Positions 46,370-55,840 of a stretch of DNA of 64,000 nt are shown here, piece by piece. This DNA comes from Streptomyces armeniacus (lineage in GTDB: Bacteria; Actinomycetota; Actinomycetes; Streptomycetales; Streptomycetaceae), in contig NZ_CP031320.1 in NCBI RefSeq assembly GCF_003355155.1, forward strand, positions 7,788,528 through 7,852,527, in the 5' to 3' direction. The notes under the pieces were generated by a model. That model saw only the letters and a program-made list of their open reading frames with translations. It was not told the origin of the DNA and searched no databases. The position numbers and the translations under genes are program-made. Position 1 is the first letter of the stretch. Each line of letters starts with the position of its first letter.

Positions 46370-47494
46370 TCAGCCGCAGAACGCCTCGTCCAGGAGCGCA
46401 TCGACGGCATCGTCGGTGTCACCGCGGAAGTCGGGCGTGAGCGCGACCGTGACCTGGCGGCGCTGGTCCTCCGTGGTGAACGACCAGGACTGGTACGACA
46501 GGGCGTCGCCGTCGTTGCCGTACACCCGTATCCCGCACGAGGTGTCCCTCCAGGCCAGCCCCAGCCCGTACTTCTTGGTCTCGACCCCCGGTGTCTTCAT
46601 CGCGTCGAGCAGACGGTCCGGCAGGAGGCGTCCGCCGAGCAGCGCGGCCACGAACCGGTTGAGGTCCTTCGCCGTCGATATCATCTCGCCGCCCGCGCCG
46701 AACAGGGACGGGTTCATCTCCGTGTAGTCGACGAGTCGCGGCTTCCCGCCGTCCTTCTGTATCGGCACGTAGCCGTGCGGATGCGGTCCACGGATACCCG
46801 GGGACGTCCCCGGCAGGTAGGTGCCGCGCAGCCGCAACGGCTGGATGATCCGGCGCTCTATCTCCGTCCCGTACGAGCGGCCGGTCGCCTTCTCGATGAC
46901 CTGGCCGAGCAGGAGGTAGCCGGTGTTGGAGTACGCGTAGGCCGACCCCGGGGGTTCGAACGTCGGCGGGTTGGCCACCGCGCGCTCCACCTGCTCGGTC
47001 GCCGTCCACGTCCGCCAACGGTCGTCCAGGAACTCGGGATTCGGCGGCATCGGCAGCGTCTTCTTGAAGTCGTACAGCCCGCTGGTGTGGTTGAGCAGAT
47101 GCCGCAGGGTGATGCGGTCACCGTCGGGCACGGCCCCCGGCAGCCAGCTGTCGACCGTGTCGTCCAGCCGTAGCCGGCCCTCGCCGGCGAGCTGCAGAAC
47201 GACGGTGGCAACGAACGTCTTCGTCACACTGCCCACCCGGAACTGGCCGCGGGCCGGGACCGCCCGCTCCGTACCCAGCTCGGCGACCCCGCTGGAGCCC
47301 CGCCACACACCGTCCTCGTCACGCACCTCCATCAGCGCCCCCACCGCGCTGTCCGCAGTTATGCCGTCCAACTGCTCGTGCAATCCGCCGCGTTCCGCCT
47401 TCTTCTCCTCCGGCGCGGCAAAGGCCGCGGCCGACCCCGCGACCACGGCCAGCGCCGTCGTCGCGGTCAACAACACCCGGTACACCCGCTTCAC
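46370..47494 (-). CDS. Secreted serine hydrolase (beta-lactamase/DD-peptidase class C fold)
   Basis: 374 residues from GTG 47494 preceded by a GGGGGAGGGGG tract. Signal peptide YRVLLTATTALAVVAGSAAA. The nucleophile motif SVTK is near residue 90, HLLNHTSGLYDF follows, and the second motif YSN is in YAYSNTGYLLLGQ. Members include D-Ala-D-Ala carboxypeptidases, esterases and true class C beta-lactamases. The third K-T-G type motif is not obvious (GNDGDALSYQS), so activity is undetermined. Two cysteines (TSCGIR, AFCG) may pair. Most often annotated as D-alanyl-D-alanine carboxypeptidase. Confidence 0.85.
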   Translation of the reverse strand: MKRVYRVLLTATTALAVVAGSAAAFAAPEEKKAERGGLHEQLDGITADSAVGALMEVRDEDGVWRGSSGVAELGTERAVPARGQFRVGSVTKTFVATVVLQLAGEGRLRLDDTVDSWLPGAVPDGDRITLRHLLNHTSGLYDFKKTLPMPPNPEFLDDRWRTWTATEQVERAVANPPTFEPPGSAYAYSNTGYLLLGQVIEKATGRSYGTEIERRIIQPLRLRGTYLPGTSPGIRGPHPHGYVPIQKDGGKPRLVDYTEMNPSLFGAGGEMISTAKDLNRFVAALLGGRLLPDRLLDAMKTPGVETKKYGLGLAWRDTSCGIRVYGNDGDALSYQSWSFTTEDQRRQVTVALTPDFRGDTDDAVDALLDEAFCG

Positions 47495-47689
47495 GCCGTC
47501 CCCCTCCCCCACCGCGCACGCCTTCCCGACGCGCCTTCACCCGTTGCCACGGTCCGTCTCCTCACCCCGCTCCACGGCGCGATGCGCCGCCCCGTCTGAG
47601 ATGAGCCTGCTAGACATGCCAGCCCCCCGGAATGGGGTTCACCACCTGACTCCTCTACCCCTCTCACCACCCCCACGAAGGCCTAGGTG

Positions 47690-47814
47690 GAGATTTGGGT
47701 GGTGCTCGGCACAGTAACAAAAACAGCTAGACACAGCAGTTTCGTCAGTGTTGTGTCTTGCTCAATGTCTCGCGTACCCGCGATGCGGGGGGGGGGGGGG
47801 GGGGGGGGGGGGGG
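47690..47814. other. Junk contig end with 28-base poly-G (artefact)
   Basis: 47787-47814 is unbroken G. The 100 bases to its left are AT-richer, carry no coding signal, and read like a degraded adapter or read tail. Poly-G is what two-colour Illumina chemistry calls when there is no signal. Confidence 0.75.
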
Positions 47815-47833
47815 AGAGGTGTATAAGGGACAG
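47815..47833 (-). other. Nextera mosaic end (artefact)
   Basis: AGAGGTGTATAAGGGACAG matches the 19-base mosaic end with two differences, and cuts the adjacent glycosyltransferase gene. Confidence 0.93.
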
Positions 47834-47840
47834 GGGGGGG

Positions 47841-48404
47841 ACCGGGCACGCTGTTCGGCAGCGCCTCCACCCGTACGCGGGGGAGCCGCATCTTGCGCCG
47901 GTACGCCGCCGCGTCCCGCTCCGTGACGGTGGTGACCGCGTCCAGCCGCGGGTAGCTGCGGCGCAGCACGCTGCGCAGCGCCGGACGGTGGCCGTCGAGC
48001 GTCACGTGCTCCTGCGCGATCCGTACGAGCCGCGCGGGCGCCTGCGCGGCGAGATGCACGTTGAGCCCCGGCCGGGTGCCGATCACGACGTCGCTGTCGA
48101 GGCCGCCGAGGAGGGTGCCGAGGCGTTCGTCGGTGAGCTCGCTGTACTTCGGGTAAAGGCCCTCCGCGGACGGGAACACCCTTGCGCGGCGCTGGTGCCG
48201 CGGGTGGTTCTCCTCGTGCCGTATGTCCACGACGGGGCGCAGCCGCACGCGTGGATCCAGGGGCAGCACAGGGCTCTCCCGGTGCCGGAACGTGGTGACG
48301 ATGTCCACCTCGTGCCGCTCGGCCAGCGCCCCGGCGAGATTGAACGTGGTGGTGATCGTCCCCCCGACGCCGTAGGCGTTGTGGAGGAGGAAGGAGATCT
48401 TCAC
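47841..48404 (-). CDS. GT4-type glycosyltransferase, 3' truncated
   Basis: The first 188 codons of a GT-B glycosyltransferase. The start GTG 48404 (VKISFLLHNAYGVGGTITTT) gives the typical first strand and glycine-rich loop of GT4 proteins. LAGALAERHEVDIVTTFRHR is the second strand region, SDVVIGTRPGLNVHLA and AVTTVTERDAAAYRRKM mark the end of the N-terminal domain, and VEALPNSVPG the start of the linker to the donor-binding domain. The nucleotide-sugar-binding half is missing because adapter begins at 47833. Acceptor unknown. Confidence 0.82.
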
Positions 48405-48577
48405 GGTGAGTGAGACATTACCGGCGATGGGCGGGTTCCTGCCCGTTACGGCATTGTTAACGGCCGCCGCGAACAGCGAGCGTGCGTACGGCACTTCGCC
48501 CCTCGGCGTGCCACCCGAACGGACATACGCAGGGCGGTCCGGAGCGCCCCGCCTTTACGCGCACCAGGCGCGCACCC

Positions 48578-49717
48578 TCAGACGTACCGCTCCAGGATCG
48601 AGGACTCCGCGAGCCGCGACAGGCCCTCGCGGACCGACCGCGCGCGTGCCTCGCCGACACCGTCCACCGTCTGCAGGTCGTCGACGCTCGCCGCGAGCAG
48701 CTTCTGCAGCCCGCCGAAGTGGTCGACCAGCCGGTCGATGACCGTGCCCGGCAACCGCGGCACCTTCGCCAGCAGCCGGAAACCGCGCGGTGAGACGGCC
48801 GAGTCCAGGATCTCCGGACTGCCCGAATACCCCAGCGCCCGCGCCACGGTGGGCAGTTCCAGCAGCTCCGTGTGGCTGAGCCGGTCCAGCTCGCCGAGCG
48901 CGTCGGCGACCGTACGGGACCGGCGGCCCGATGTGCCGGGCTGCGGCACGTAGTCCCGCGCGACGAGCTCGCGCTCCGGCTCGACGCCCGCGATCAGCTC
49001 GTCCAGCTGAAGGGAGAGCAGGCGCCCGTCGGTGCCCAGCTCGACGACGTACTCCGCGATCTCGGTCGCGATCCGCCGCACCATCTCCAGGCGCTGCGCC
49101 ACCGCCGTCACGTCCCGGACCGTCACCAGGTCCTCGATCTCCAGCGCGGAGAGCGTCCCGGCGACCTCGTCCAGCCGCAGCTTGTACCGCTCGAGCGTCG
49201 CCAGCGCCTGGTTCGCCCGGGACAGGATCGCCGCCGAGTCCTCCAGGACGCGCCGCTGCCCGTCCACGTACAGCGCGATGAGCCGCATCGACTGGCTCAC
49301 CGACACCACCGGGAAGCCGGTCTGGATCGACACCCGCTGCGCCGTACGATGCCGGGTGCCCGTCTCCTCCGTCGGGATGGCGGCGTCCGGCACGAGCTGC
49401 ACGCCCGCCCGTACGATCTTGGTGATCTCCCGGTCCAGGATCAGCGCGCCGTCGAGCTTGCACAGCTCGCGGAGGCGGGTCGCGGCGAACTCCACGTTCA
49501 GCACGAAGCCGCCCGTACAGAGGGACTCGACCGTCTTGTCGACGCCGAGAACGATGAGCCCTCCCGTGTTGCCGCGCAGGATGCGCTCGAGGCCGTCACG
49601 CAGGGCTGTGCCGGGAGCGACCGCGCTCAGAGAGGCGCGCATCAGGCCGTCGGCGCGGGAACTCCCCGGGTTCCCGCCGGCCCTGCCGGGAGCTGGTGCC
49701 CGGTCGTTGGCTGCCAC
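48578..49717 (-). CDS. disA: DNA integrity scanning diadenylate cyclase
   Basis: Makes cyclic di-AMP from ATP and slows when bound to branched DNA. 379 residues from GTG 49717 (AAGGAGAG upstream). N-terminal DAC domain: [27 protein letters not shown] (DGA motif) and GTRHRTAQR (RHR motif). The long helical spine follows ([20 protein letters not shown]), with a C-terminal helix-hairpin-helix DNA-binding pair ([19 protein letters not shown]). It follows radA on the same strand, the usual actinobacterial pairing. c-di-AMP in Streptomyces controls osmotic balance and potassium uptake. Confidence 0.95.
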   Translation of the reverse strand: MAANDRAPAPGRAGGNPGSSRADGLMRASLSAVAPGTALRDGLERILRGNTGGLIVLGVDKTVESLCTGGFVLNVEFAATRLRELCKLDGALILDREITKIVRAGVQLVPDAAIPTEETGTRHRTAQRVSIQTGFPVVSVSQSMRLIALYVDGQRRVLEDSAAILSRANQALATLERYKLRLDEVAGTLSALEIEDLVTVRDVTAVAQRLEMVRRIATEIAEYVVELGTDGRLLSLQLDELIAGVEPERELVARDYVPQPGTSGRRSRTVADALGELDRLSHTELLELPTVARALGYSGSPEILDSAVSPRGFRLLAKVPRLPGTVIDRLVDHFGGLQKLLAASVDDLQTVDGVGEARARSVREGLSRLAESSILERYV

Positions 49718-49923
49718 TGCTCTCCTTCGGTCGTGCGTGTGCCTTTTGGCATCGCGTCGCACACATGTGCCGGACGCGTTACACCGCTGACGGGTGAGAC
49801 CGGGGCAAAGTCTACCGGCGGGGCCCCGCCGTCGTGTGGTGCGCTCCGCACAGGACTCTCGGGCATCTCAGGACAACACACGTCACACCGGCTGATAGCG
49901 GGCCGGGCTGCGCGGCCCGTATC

Positions 49924-49947
49924 CAGCCCGCCCGGCGTCGAGGACGG
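49924..49947. repeat. Degenerate CAGCCCGCCCGGCG..GAGGACGG element
   Basis: Variant copy in the 270-bp gap between radA and disA. Confidence 0.5.
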
Positions 49948-49987
49948 CGCGCGGCCTCGCGCCGGGCGGCAGCGGCGGTGGGGCCGC

Positions 49988-51469
49988 CTAATGCGGGGCG
50001 GGTTCGGGGCGCTCGCCGCGCTCCGGCCGCTCGCCGCGCTCCGGCCGCTCGCCGCGCTCCGGTCGCGGCGGGCGCTCGGGCCGCGACGGCAGCACCCGCA
50101 GTGCCTCGCCGATGTCCGCCACCTCCCGTACGCGCATCCCGTCCGGGATCTTTCCGGGATCGACCGGCACCAGCGCCTGCGTGAAGCCCAGCCGGGCCGC
50201 CTCCGCCAGCCTGCGCTGCACGCCCGTCACGCGACGCACCTCACCCGCCAGCCCCACCTCGCCGACCGCCACCAGGTTCTGCGGGAGCGGGCTGTCGCTC
50301 GCCGCGCTCGCCAGCGCCAGCGCCACCGCCAGGTCGGCGGCGGGCTCGGACAGCTTCACGCCGCCGACCGTCGCGCTGTAGATGTCGCGCTTGCCCAGCG
50401 CGCTGATCCGCCCCCGCTGCTCCAGCACCGCGAGCATCATCGACACCCGTGAGGTCTCCAGCCCGGACGTCGTACGCCGCGGGGACGGGATCTGGCTGTC
50501 CACCGTGAGCGCCTGCACCTCCGCGACCAGGGGCCGCCGCCCCTCCAGCGTGACCGTCAGACAGGTGCCCGGCACGGGCGCGTCGCGCCTCGTGAGGAAC
50601 AGCCCGGAGGGGTCGGCCAGCCCGGTGATGCCCTCGTCGTGCAGCTCGAAGCAGCCGACCTCGTCCGTCGGCCCGTAACGGTTCTTGACCCCGCGCACCA
50701 GCCGCAGCCGGTTGTGCCGGTCGCCCTCGAACTGCAGCACCACGTCGACCAGATGCTCCAGCAGCCGCGGCCCGGCGATCGACCCGTCCTTGGTGACATG
50801 GCCGACCAGCAGCGTGGCCATGCCGCGCTCCTTCGACGCGCGGATCAGCGCCCCGGCCACCTCGCGCACCTGTGCGACGCCGCCCGGCGCGCCGTCGATC
50901 TCCGGCGACGCCACCGTCTGCACCGAGTCCAGGACCAGCAGCGAGGGCTTGACCTCGTCCAGATGCCCCAGCACCGCCGACAGGTCCGTCTCCGCCGCGA
51001 GATACAGCCGGTCGTGGATCGCCCCGATCCGGTCCGCCCGCTGCCGCACCTGCGCCGCGGACTCCTCCCCGGTGACGTACAGCGTCCGCTGCTCCCCGTC
51101 CGGCCCCCGGTCCGTGCCGGCGGCCTTCGCGGCGACGTCGAGGAGCAGCGTCGACTTCCCGACGCCCGGCTCGCCCGCGAGCAGCACGACGGCCCCGGGC
51201 ACCAGCCCGCCGCCCAGCACCCGGTCCAGCTCGGGCACGCCCGTGCCCCGCGCGGTGGCCTGCCGCCCGTCCACCTGCCCGATGGGCAGCGCGGCGGCGG
51301 AGACCCGGCCCGGCGTGGTCGTACGGACCGCGGGCATGCCGCCCGCCTCCTCGACCGTCCCCCACGCATGGCACTCCGGGCAGCGGCCGAGCCACTTCGC
51401 GGTGGAATAGCCGCACTCGGTGCAGCGGTAGGAGGGTCGGTCCTTGGCGGACGACTTACGGGCAGCCAT
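49988..51469 (-). CDS. radA: DNA repair protein RadA
   Basis: RecA-like branch-migration ATPase assisting homologous recombination. ATG 51469 gives the expected MAARKSSAKDRPSYRCTECG start; longer in-frame starts are unsupported. Features: C4 zinc finger (CTECG...CPECH), Walker A GEPGVGKSTLLL, Walker B SLLVLDSVQT, the RadA motif KNRYG (usually KNRFG), and the C-terminal Lon-like domain (SALGKRDIYSATVGGVKLSE). The last 30 residues are a charged tail of ERGERP repeats encoded by an 18-bp tandem repeat, of lineage-specific length. Confidence 0.95.
   Translation of the reverse strand: MAARKSSAKDRPSYRCTECGYSTAKWLGRCPECHAWGTVEEAGGMPAVRTTTPGRVSAAALPIGQVDGRQATARGTGVPELDRVLGGGLVPGAVVLLAGEPGVGKSTLLLDVAAKAAGTDRGPDGEQRTLYVTGEESAAQVRQRADRIGAIHDRLYLAAETDLSAVLGHLDEVKPSLLVLDSVQTVASPEIDGAPGGVAQVREVAGALIRASKERGMATLLVGHVTKDGSIAGPRLLEHLVDVVLQFEGDRHNRLRLVRGVKNRYGPTDEVGCFELHDEGITGLADPSGLFLTRRDAPVPGTCLTVTLEGRRPLVAEVQALTVDSQIPSPRRTTSGLETSRVSMMLAVLEQRGRISALGKRDIYSATVGGVKLSEPAADLAVALALASAASDSPLPQNLVAVGEVGLAGEVRRVTGVQRRLAEAARLGFTQALVPVDPGKIPDGMRVREVADIGEALRVLPSRPERPPRPERGERPERGERPERGERPEPAPH
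50011..50070. repeat. 18-bp tandem repeat in radA 3' end
   Basis: GCTCGCCGCGCTCCGGCC is repeated about three times and encodes the ERGERP repeats of the RadA tail. Confidence 0.8.
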
Positions 51470-51701
51470 GTCCGTCACCGTATCCGTGCCCACTGACACC
51501 CGGGCGGGCGCGGCCCGTTCGGTCCCGAGCGGCCCGTACGCGCCCGTGGCCCCCGCCGTTCTCCCGCGCTTCGCCCGGTCGTGTCCAAGGGCAGCAGGAG
51601 ACGCCTCCTCTTGTCCCCTTTTGAGGGAGATAGTCACCCGTACGGATTAAACCTGCCCGAGCTGGTCGGGCGAACGCCCTCCGCCGTCCTACGGTCGCCG
51701 G

Positions 51702-53320
51702 ATGAGCCGGACGAAGAGCAGCAGGCGCGAACACCCCACGCACACCACCGGCGCACACCGGGCACACTCGGTGCGGCGGCCGCCACAGGCCCGGCGTTCC
51801 GATCGCTACGGGCCGTATCTCGACGGGCTGTTCACCTACTGCCTCTCGGTGATGTGCGAGCACGACGCGGCCACCGCCGCCCTCGGCGAGGCCCTGGCCG
51901 TCGCCGAGCGGCAGCGCGACCGCGACCGCGCGCCCGCCGACCCCGGCATGCGCCGCCCCTGGCTCTACGCACTCGCCCGCTGGGCCTGTCTGCGCCGGCT
52001 CTCCGACGCCGGCGCGGACAGCCGTACGAGCGCCCCCGCGCCCCAGCTGTCCGGCGCCGCCGCCACCCAGCGCCGCCGCGAACTCGCCGCGCTGGCCTGG
52101 CCGGAGGCCGCGGGCACTACGCCCGAGCAGCGCGAGGCGCTCGAACTCGCCGTCCGGCACGGCCTCACGGGCAGCGAGGTCGCCGCCGTCCTCTCGCTCA
52201 CCACCGAGGCCGCCAGCGAACTCCTCACCAGCGCCGCCTGCGAAGTCGAGCGCACGCGCGCCGCGCTCGCCGTCGTCGAGTCCGGGCGCTGCCCCGCCGT
52301 CGCCCGGCTCGCCGGCGACGACCGGCTGCTGCTCGGCACCGCCCTCCGCCGCGAACTGGTGCGGCACGTGGACGACTGCGCCGAGTGCCGCCGCGTCGCC
52401 GAACGCGCCATGGCCGGCGTCTCCTGGCCCGGCACCGCACCCGTGGGCAACGCGCCGCTCGCCGTGCTCCAGGCACCCCGCCCGGCGGTGCACGCCGCCA
52501 TGAACTCGGCGCAGCGCGCGCGTTGCACGCACAGCCCCCGCTTCGACCGCGACGGCTTCCCCGTCGAACTCAAGGACCGCGCCGCGCGCCGCGACAGGCT
52601 GCGCAGCCGCGCCGTCACCACTACCGTCGTCGCGACGGTGATCGCCGCCCCCGTCCTCGCCCTCTGGGCGGCCTACCGCGGCGCGCCCCTCACCGGCGAG
52701 GGCCACGACTCCTCCACCGTGTCCGCCGCCGACCGCGAGGAGGACAGCAGCCTCAACGGCCACCCGTACGAGAACGCCGGCCGCTTCCACCGCGACACCA
52801 AGCCGACCGGCGGGCACCACGAGAAGGACCTCGCGGTGGGCGTCGCACAGACCGGCGGACCCACCGCCTCCGCCCCCGGCGGCCCGGGCACCGACGGCGG
52901 ACGGCTGCTGGTCGAGGCGCGGCGTACGGGCGGCGCGACGGTCGTCACGCTCACCGCGTCGGGCCGTACGCCCGTGCGCTGGTCGGCGTCCACGAGCGCG
53001 CCGTGGCTGTCCCTCAGCCGTACGTCGGGGGTGCTGCGGCCGGGAGGGTCGACGTCGTTCACGGTGTACGTCAACGAGGCGCGCGAACCGGCCGGCCGGT
53101 GGTCGGCCCGCATCCACATCGCGCCGGCGGGCGCGGTCGTCACCGTGCAGGGCCAGGGCCGCGGTACGCCGTCGCCGGACGAGCCGCCGCCGGGCTCGGA
53201 GGACCCGTCCCCGTCGGACCCGGCGCCGGGCCCGTCCCGGCCGGACCCGCGCCCGTCGGACCCGGGCCCCTCGGACCCGGACCCGGAACCCTCGGACCCG
53301 TCCCCGTCGGACCCATCCCC
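51702..53320 (+). CDS. Sigma-like/zinc-finger membrane protein with BACON domain, C-terminus uncertain
   Basis: A Streptomyces-type protein. The N-terminal half resembles a degenerate sigma factor (LFTYCLSVMCEHDAATAALG, LELAVRHGLTGSEVAAVLSL). A HVDDCAECRR segment resembling anti-sigma zinc fingers follows, then a transmembrane helix (AVTTTVVATVIAAPVLALWA, residues about 305-325) and an extracellular BACON domain (VRWSASTSAPWLSLSRTSGV). A Pro/Ser/Asp tail of PSDP repeats ends the protein. No Shine-Dalgarno; TACGGT at 51690-51695 lies six bases before the ATG. The repeat-rich tail runs into an IS630 fragment at 53321, so the natural stop is not seen. Possible signalling from envelope to transcription. 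Confidence 0.78.
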
Positions 53321-53455
53321 CTCCACCCAGACATCCGTGCCTGGATCACCGCATGGAACACCGACCCCAAGCCCTACGTGTGGACCAAGACCGCAGACGA
53401 GATCCTCGAACGCCTCGCCAGCTATCTGAACAGAATTCCCGACTCAGAAGACTAG
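53321..53455 (+). mobile_element. IS630-family transposase C-terminal remnant
   Basis: 45 codons reading LHPDIRAWITAWNTDPKPYV, then WTKTADEILERLASYLNRI and a TAG stop. This matches the conserved C terminus of IS630/Tc1-type DDE transposases (WN.DPKPFVWTKTADEIL). The catalytic core and the left end are absent. It is either an IS remnant or, more likely, a misjoin through a Pro/Ser-rich low-complexity sequence. Its stop overlaps the stop of the opposite glycosyltransferase within a CTAG. Confidence 0.85.
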
Positions 53456-55578
53456 CGCCGCCGCAGGCGGCGGCGCAGGGCCGCGGTCAGGCTCACCCGC
53501 GTCACCCGGAACGTGAGCTGCTCCCCGCGCCGTAACGGCTTGGCGTACCAGGGCAGTCCGCGCCGCCGCCACCGGCCGGTGGCAAGGGCAGGCGCGTCCG
53601 GGTCACCCGACCCGCCAGGCACCGGGACCGTCCACACGCGGCCGGCGACCGCGAGCCGCAACTCCACCCGCCACACGCCCCGTTCCGCGTCCGCGAACGT
53701 CAGCCGCCCCGCGAACCGGCCGTCCTCCGCCACCTGCGCCGGGCCCTCCCGTACGGCGCCGCCCGTACGCCGGTCCGGCACCGCGCGCAGTGTCAGCGCG
53801 CCCGGCGGCAGGCCCGTCACCGCGCACCGGCCGGTCACCGCCAGTACGGGCGCGCCCTCCGCCGCCCAGCCGACGCCGTCCACCGAGAACCGTTCCGCCA
53901 GCGGGTGCTTCCGTTCCCCCACGTCCAGGGTGAGGTTGCCGTGCGGCGTCGTGAAGTAGCGGGTGACGACGCGGGCGGCGTCCGCACCGCAGGCGTCCGT
54001 ACCGTCCGCGCGCGCCACCCGTACGACGTGGCTGACGGGCCCGCCCGGCACCTCCGGCGCGCGGTGCCTGCCGAACCGCACCGTCCGGGTCACGCCCCGC
54101 GCGCCCGCCTCCACGAAGACGTCCCACAGCCCGTCCGGCAGCGGGCCGCCGTCCGCACCGGCCCGCGCCGGGTCGAGGACGGCCTCGAAGCCCGCGTGGC
54201 CGTAGTCGCAGCCGTCGCCCGGGTCGTGGTCCTCGTCCAGCCCCGGGGTGGGGGTGTGCGTGACGGGCAGGACGAGCTCCGCCGCGCTGCGGCGCTCGCG
54301 CAGGACGAGGCGGGTGCCGACCTCGGTGGTGTCCACCCGCCGCAGGTACGCGTGGCCCGCGAGCCGTACGCCGCCGTCCTCCCCGGCACCGAGCGCGCTC
54401 AGCCGGTGGCGGGGCCGCAGCTCGGCGGTGATGTCGTACGCGGCGTCGGGCAGCCCGTACCGGGGGTCGCGGAAGTACGGGTACCGGGCGTACACCCGGC
54501 CGTCCTCCACCACCGTCGTCAGCGGCTCCCCACCGGCCCCGGCTCCGTCCCGCGCCTGCTCCCACGCCACCACCGCGAGCAGTTCGTCCAGCAGCCCCCG
54601 CCCCACGAGCTCGCAGTGCAGCCGGTCGGCCGCGGGCAGCCGGGACGCGACGCCCTGCCCGTACCAGGGGCTGATCAGCAGCCGCAGAGTCTCGAAAGCC
54701 GCCTCCTGCCCGGCCCGCTCGGGCTCCTCGGCGAGCCGTACGAGGGCCTTGCGCAGGTCGACGGTGAAGTGCCGGTGCAGCAGGTGGTCGCGCCCGGGAC
54801 CGGGCACGGTCTCCTTCGCGAGCAGCTCGAACATGGCGGCGAGCACCCGGAGGCGGGCGTCCGTGGCGCGCACGCGGCGGGTGATGTTGCCGCCGTCGTC
54901 GCGGGCGACCCAGTACACGCAGTCGTAGTCGGCGACGACGGATATGGCGCGCGCGTTGAGATAGGCGGTCGCGGTGAACGGCTGATCCTCACCGACGGTG
55001 AGGTCCGTACGGAAGCGGAGCCCGAGGTCCTCGACGAGCGCGCGCCGGAACAGCTTCATCGGGTTGAGCGTCCAGTACACGCGGGAGGCGAAGACGTCCG
55101 TACGCGGTTCGCTCCGCCGGAACATCGAACGCGGCGCGTGCCGCCCGCCGACCCCGGCCACACGGCCCAGGACGACGTCCGAGCCGTTCGACTCGGCGGC
55201 GCCGACGAGCCGTTCCATGGCCTCGGGGCCGAGGTGGTCGTCGGCGTCGAGGAAGAACACGTACCGGCCGGTGGCCAGGTCGAGGCCCAGATTGCGGGGC
55301 GCGGCAGGGCCGCCGGAGTTCTCCTGGTGCACGACGGTGATGAGCCGCGGATACCGTTCCGCGAACCGGTCCAGCTCCGGCCCGGTGCCGTCCGTGGCGC
55401 CGTCGTCGATCGCGATGATCTCCATGCGGTCGTGCCCGATGCTCTGCGCGACGGCGGACTCCATGCAGCGTGTGAGGTACGGCATCGCGTCGTACGCGCC
55501 GATGACGACGCTGACGTCCGGCGGCTGTCTCCGCATACGGCCCCGCACTCCGATCTTTTCCGTCGGAACCGTCGCCAC
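53452..55578 (-). CDS. Large GT2 glycosyltransferase with C-terminal accessory region
   Basis: 708 residues from GTG 55578; ATG 55536 is an alternative start at the first strand. GT-A domain: VSVVIGAYDAMPYLTRCMES, EIIAIDDGATDGTGPELD, GRYVFFLDADDHLGPEA (DxD), VGEDQPFTATAYLNA and DDGGNITRR. The last 350 residues are beta-rich repeats (LRPRHRLSALGAGEDGG, LVLRERRSAAELVLP), as in Streptomyces transferases tied to teichoic or teichulosonic acid synthesis. No transmembrane helix seen. The substrate is probably a surface glycopolymer, inferred from the family. Confidence 0.85.
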   Translation of the reverse strand: MATVPTEKIGVRGRMRRQPPDVSVVIGAYDAMPYLTRCMESAVAQSIGHDRMEIIAIDDGATDGTGPELDRFAERYPRLITVVHQENSGGPAAPRNLGLDLATGRYVFFLDADDHLGPEAMERLVGAAESNGSDVVLGRVAGVGGRHAPRSMFRRSEPRTDVFASRVYWTLNPMKLFRRALVEDLGLRFRTDLTVGEDQPFTATAYLNARAISVVADYDCVYWVARDDGGNITRRVRATDARLRVLAAMFELLAKETVPGPGRDHLLHRHFTVDLRKALVRLAEEPERAGQEAAFETLRLLISPWYGQGVASRLPAADRLHCELVGRGLLDELLAVVAWEQARDGAGAGGEPLTTVVEDGRVYARYPYFRDPRYGLPDAAYDITAELRPRHRLSALGAGEDGGVRLAGHAYLRRVDTTEVGTRLVLRERRSAAELVLPVTHTPTPGLDEDHDPGDGCDYGHAGFEAVLDPARAGADGGPLPDGLWDVFVEAGARGVTRTVRFGRHRAPEVPGGPVSHVVRVARADGTDACGADAARVVTRYFTTPHGNLTLDVGERKHPLAERFSVDGVGWAAEGAPVLAVTGRCAVTGLPPGALTLRAVPDRRTGGAVREGPAQVAEDGRFAGRLTFADAERGVWRVELRLAVAGRVWTVPVPGGSGDPDAPALATGRWRRRGLPWYAKPLRRGEQLTFRVTRVSLTAALRRRLRRR

Positions 55579-55840
55579 CGTGGGTGGACCGGACGAGTCC
55601 GCGTTTTTCGGATGACGTTAGCGCCTTACCGGCGGGAGGGGTCCGCCGTGTGGAGTCCGGCGACGGGGACACCCGGAGGGCAGGCGGTGATCCGGGGGTT
55701 ACCGTAGGCAAGCAAAACCCAAGGCATACCCAACTCTCGGTTGATACAACCTCCGCACAGCGTATTTTCTGGTCCACCGTGGGGCTGAACTTTCCGTGAT
55801 CTACTGTCAGTTGCCGTCCGACTAGCTCTAGGCTCCCGTC

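Noticed and set aside
51581..53455. 624-residue ORF joining a +1 shadow of the BACON gene to the IS630 tail
   Set aside because: Only its last 45 codons have family similarity; the rest is the shifted frame of the real protein.
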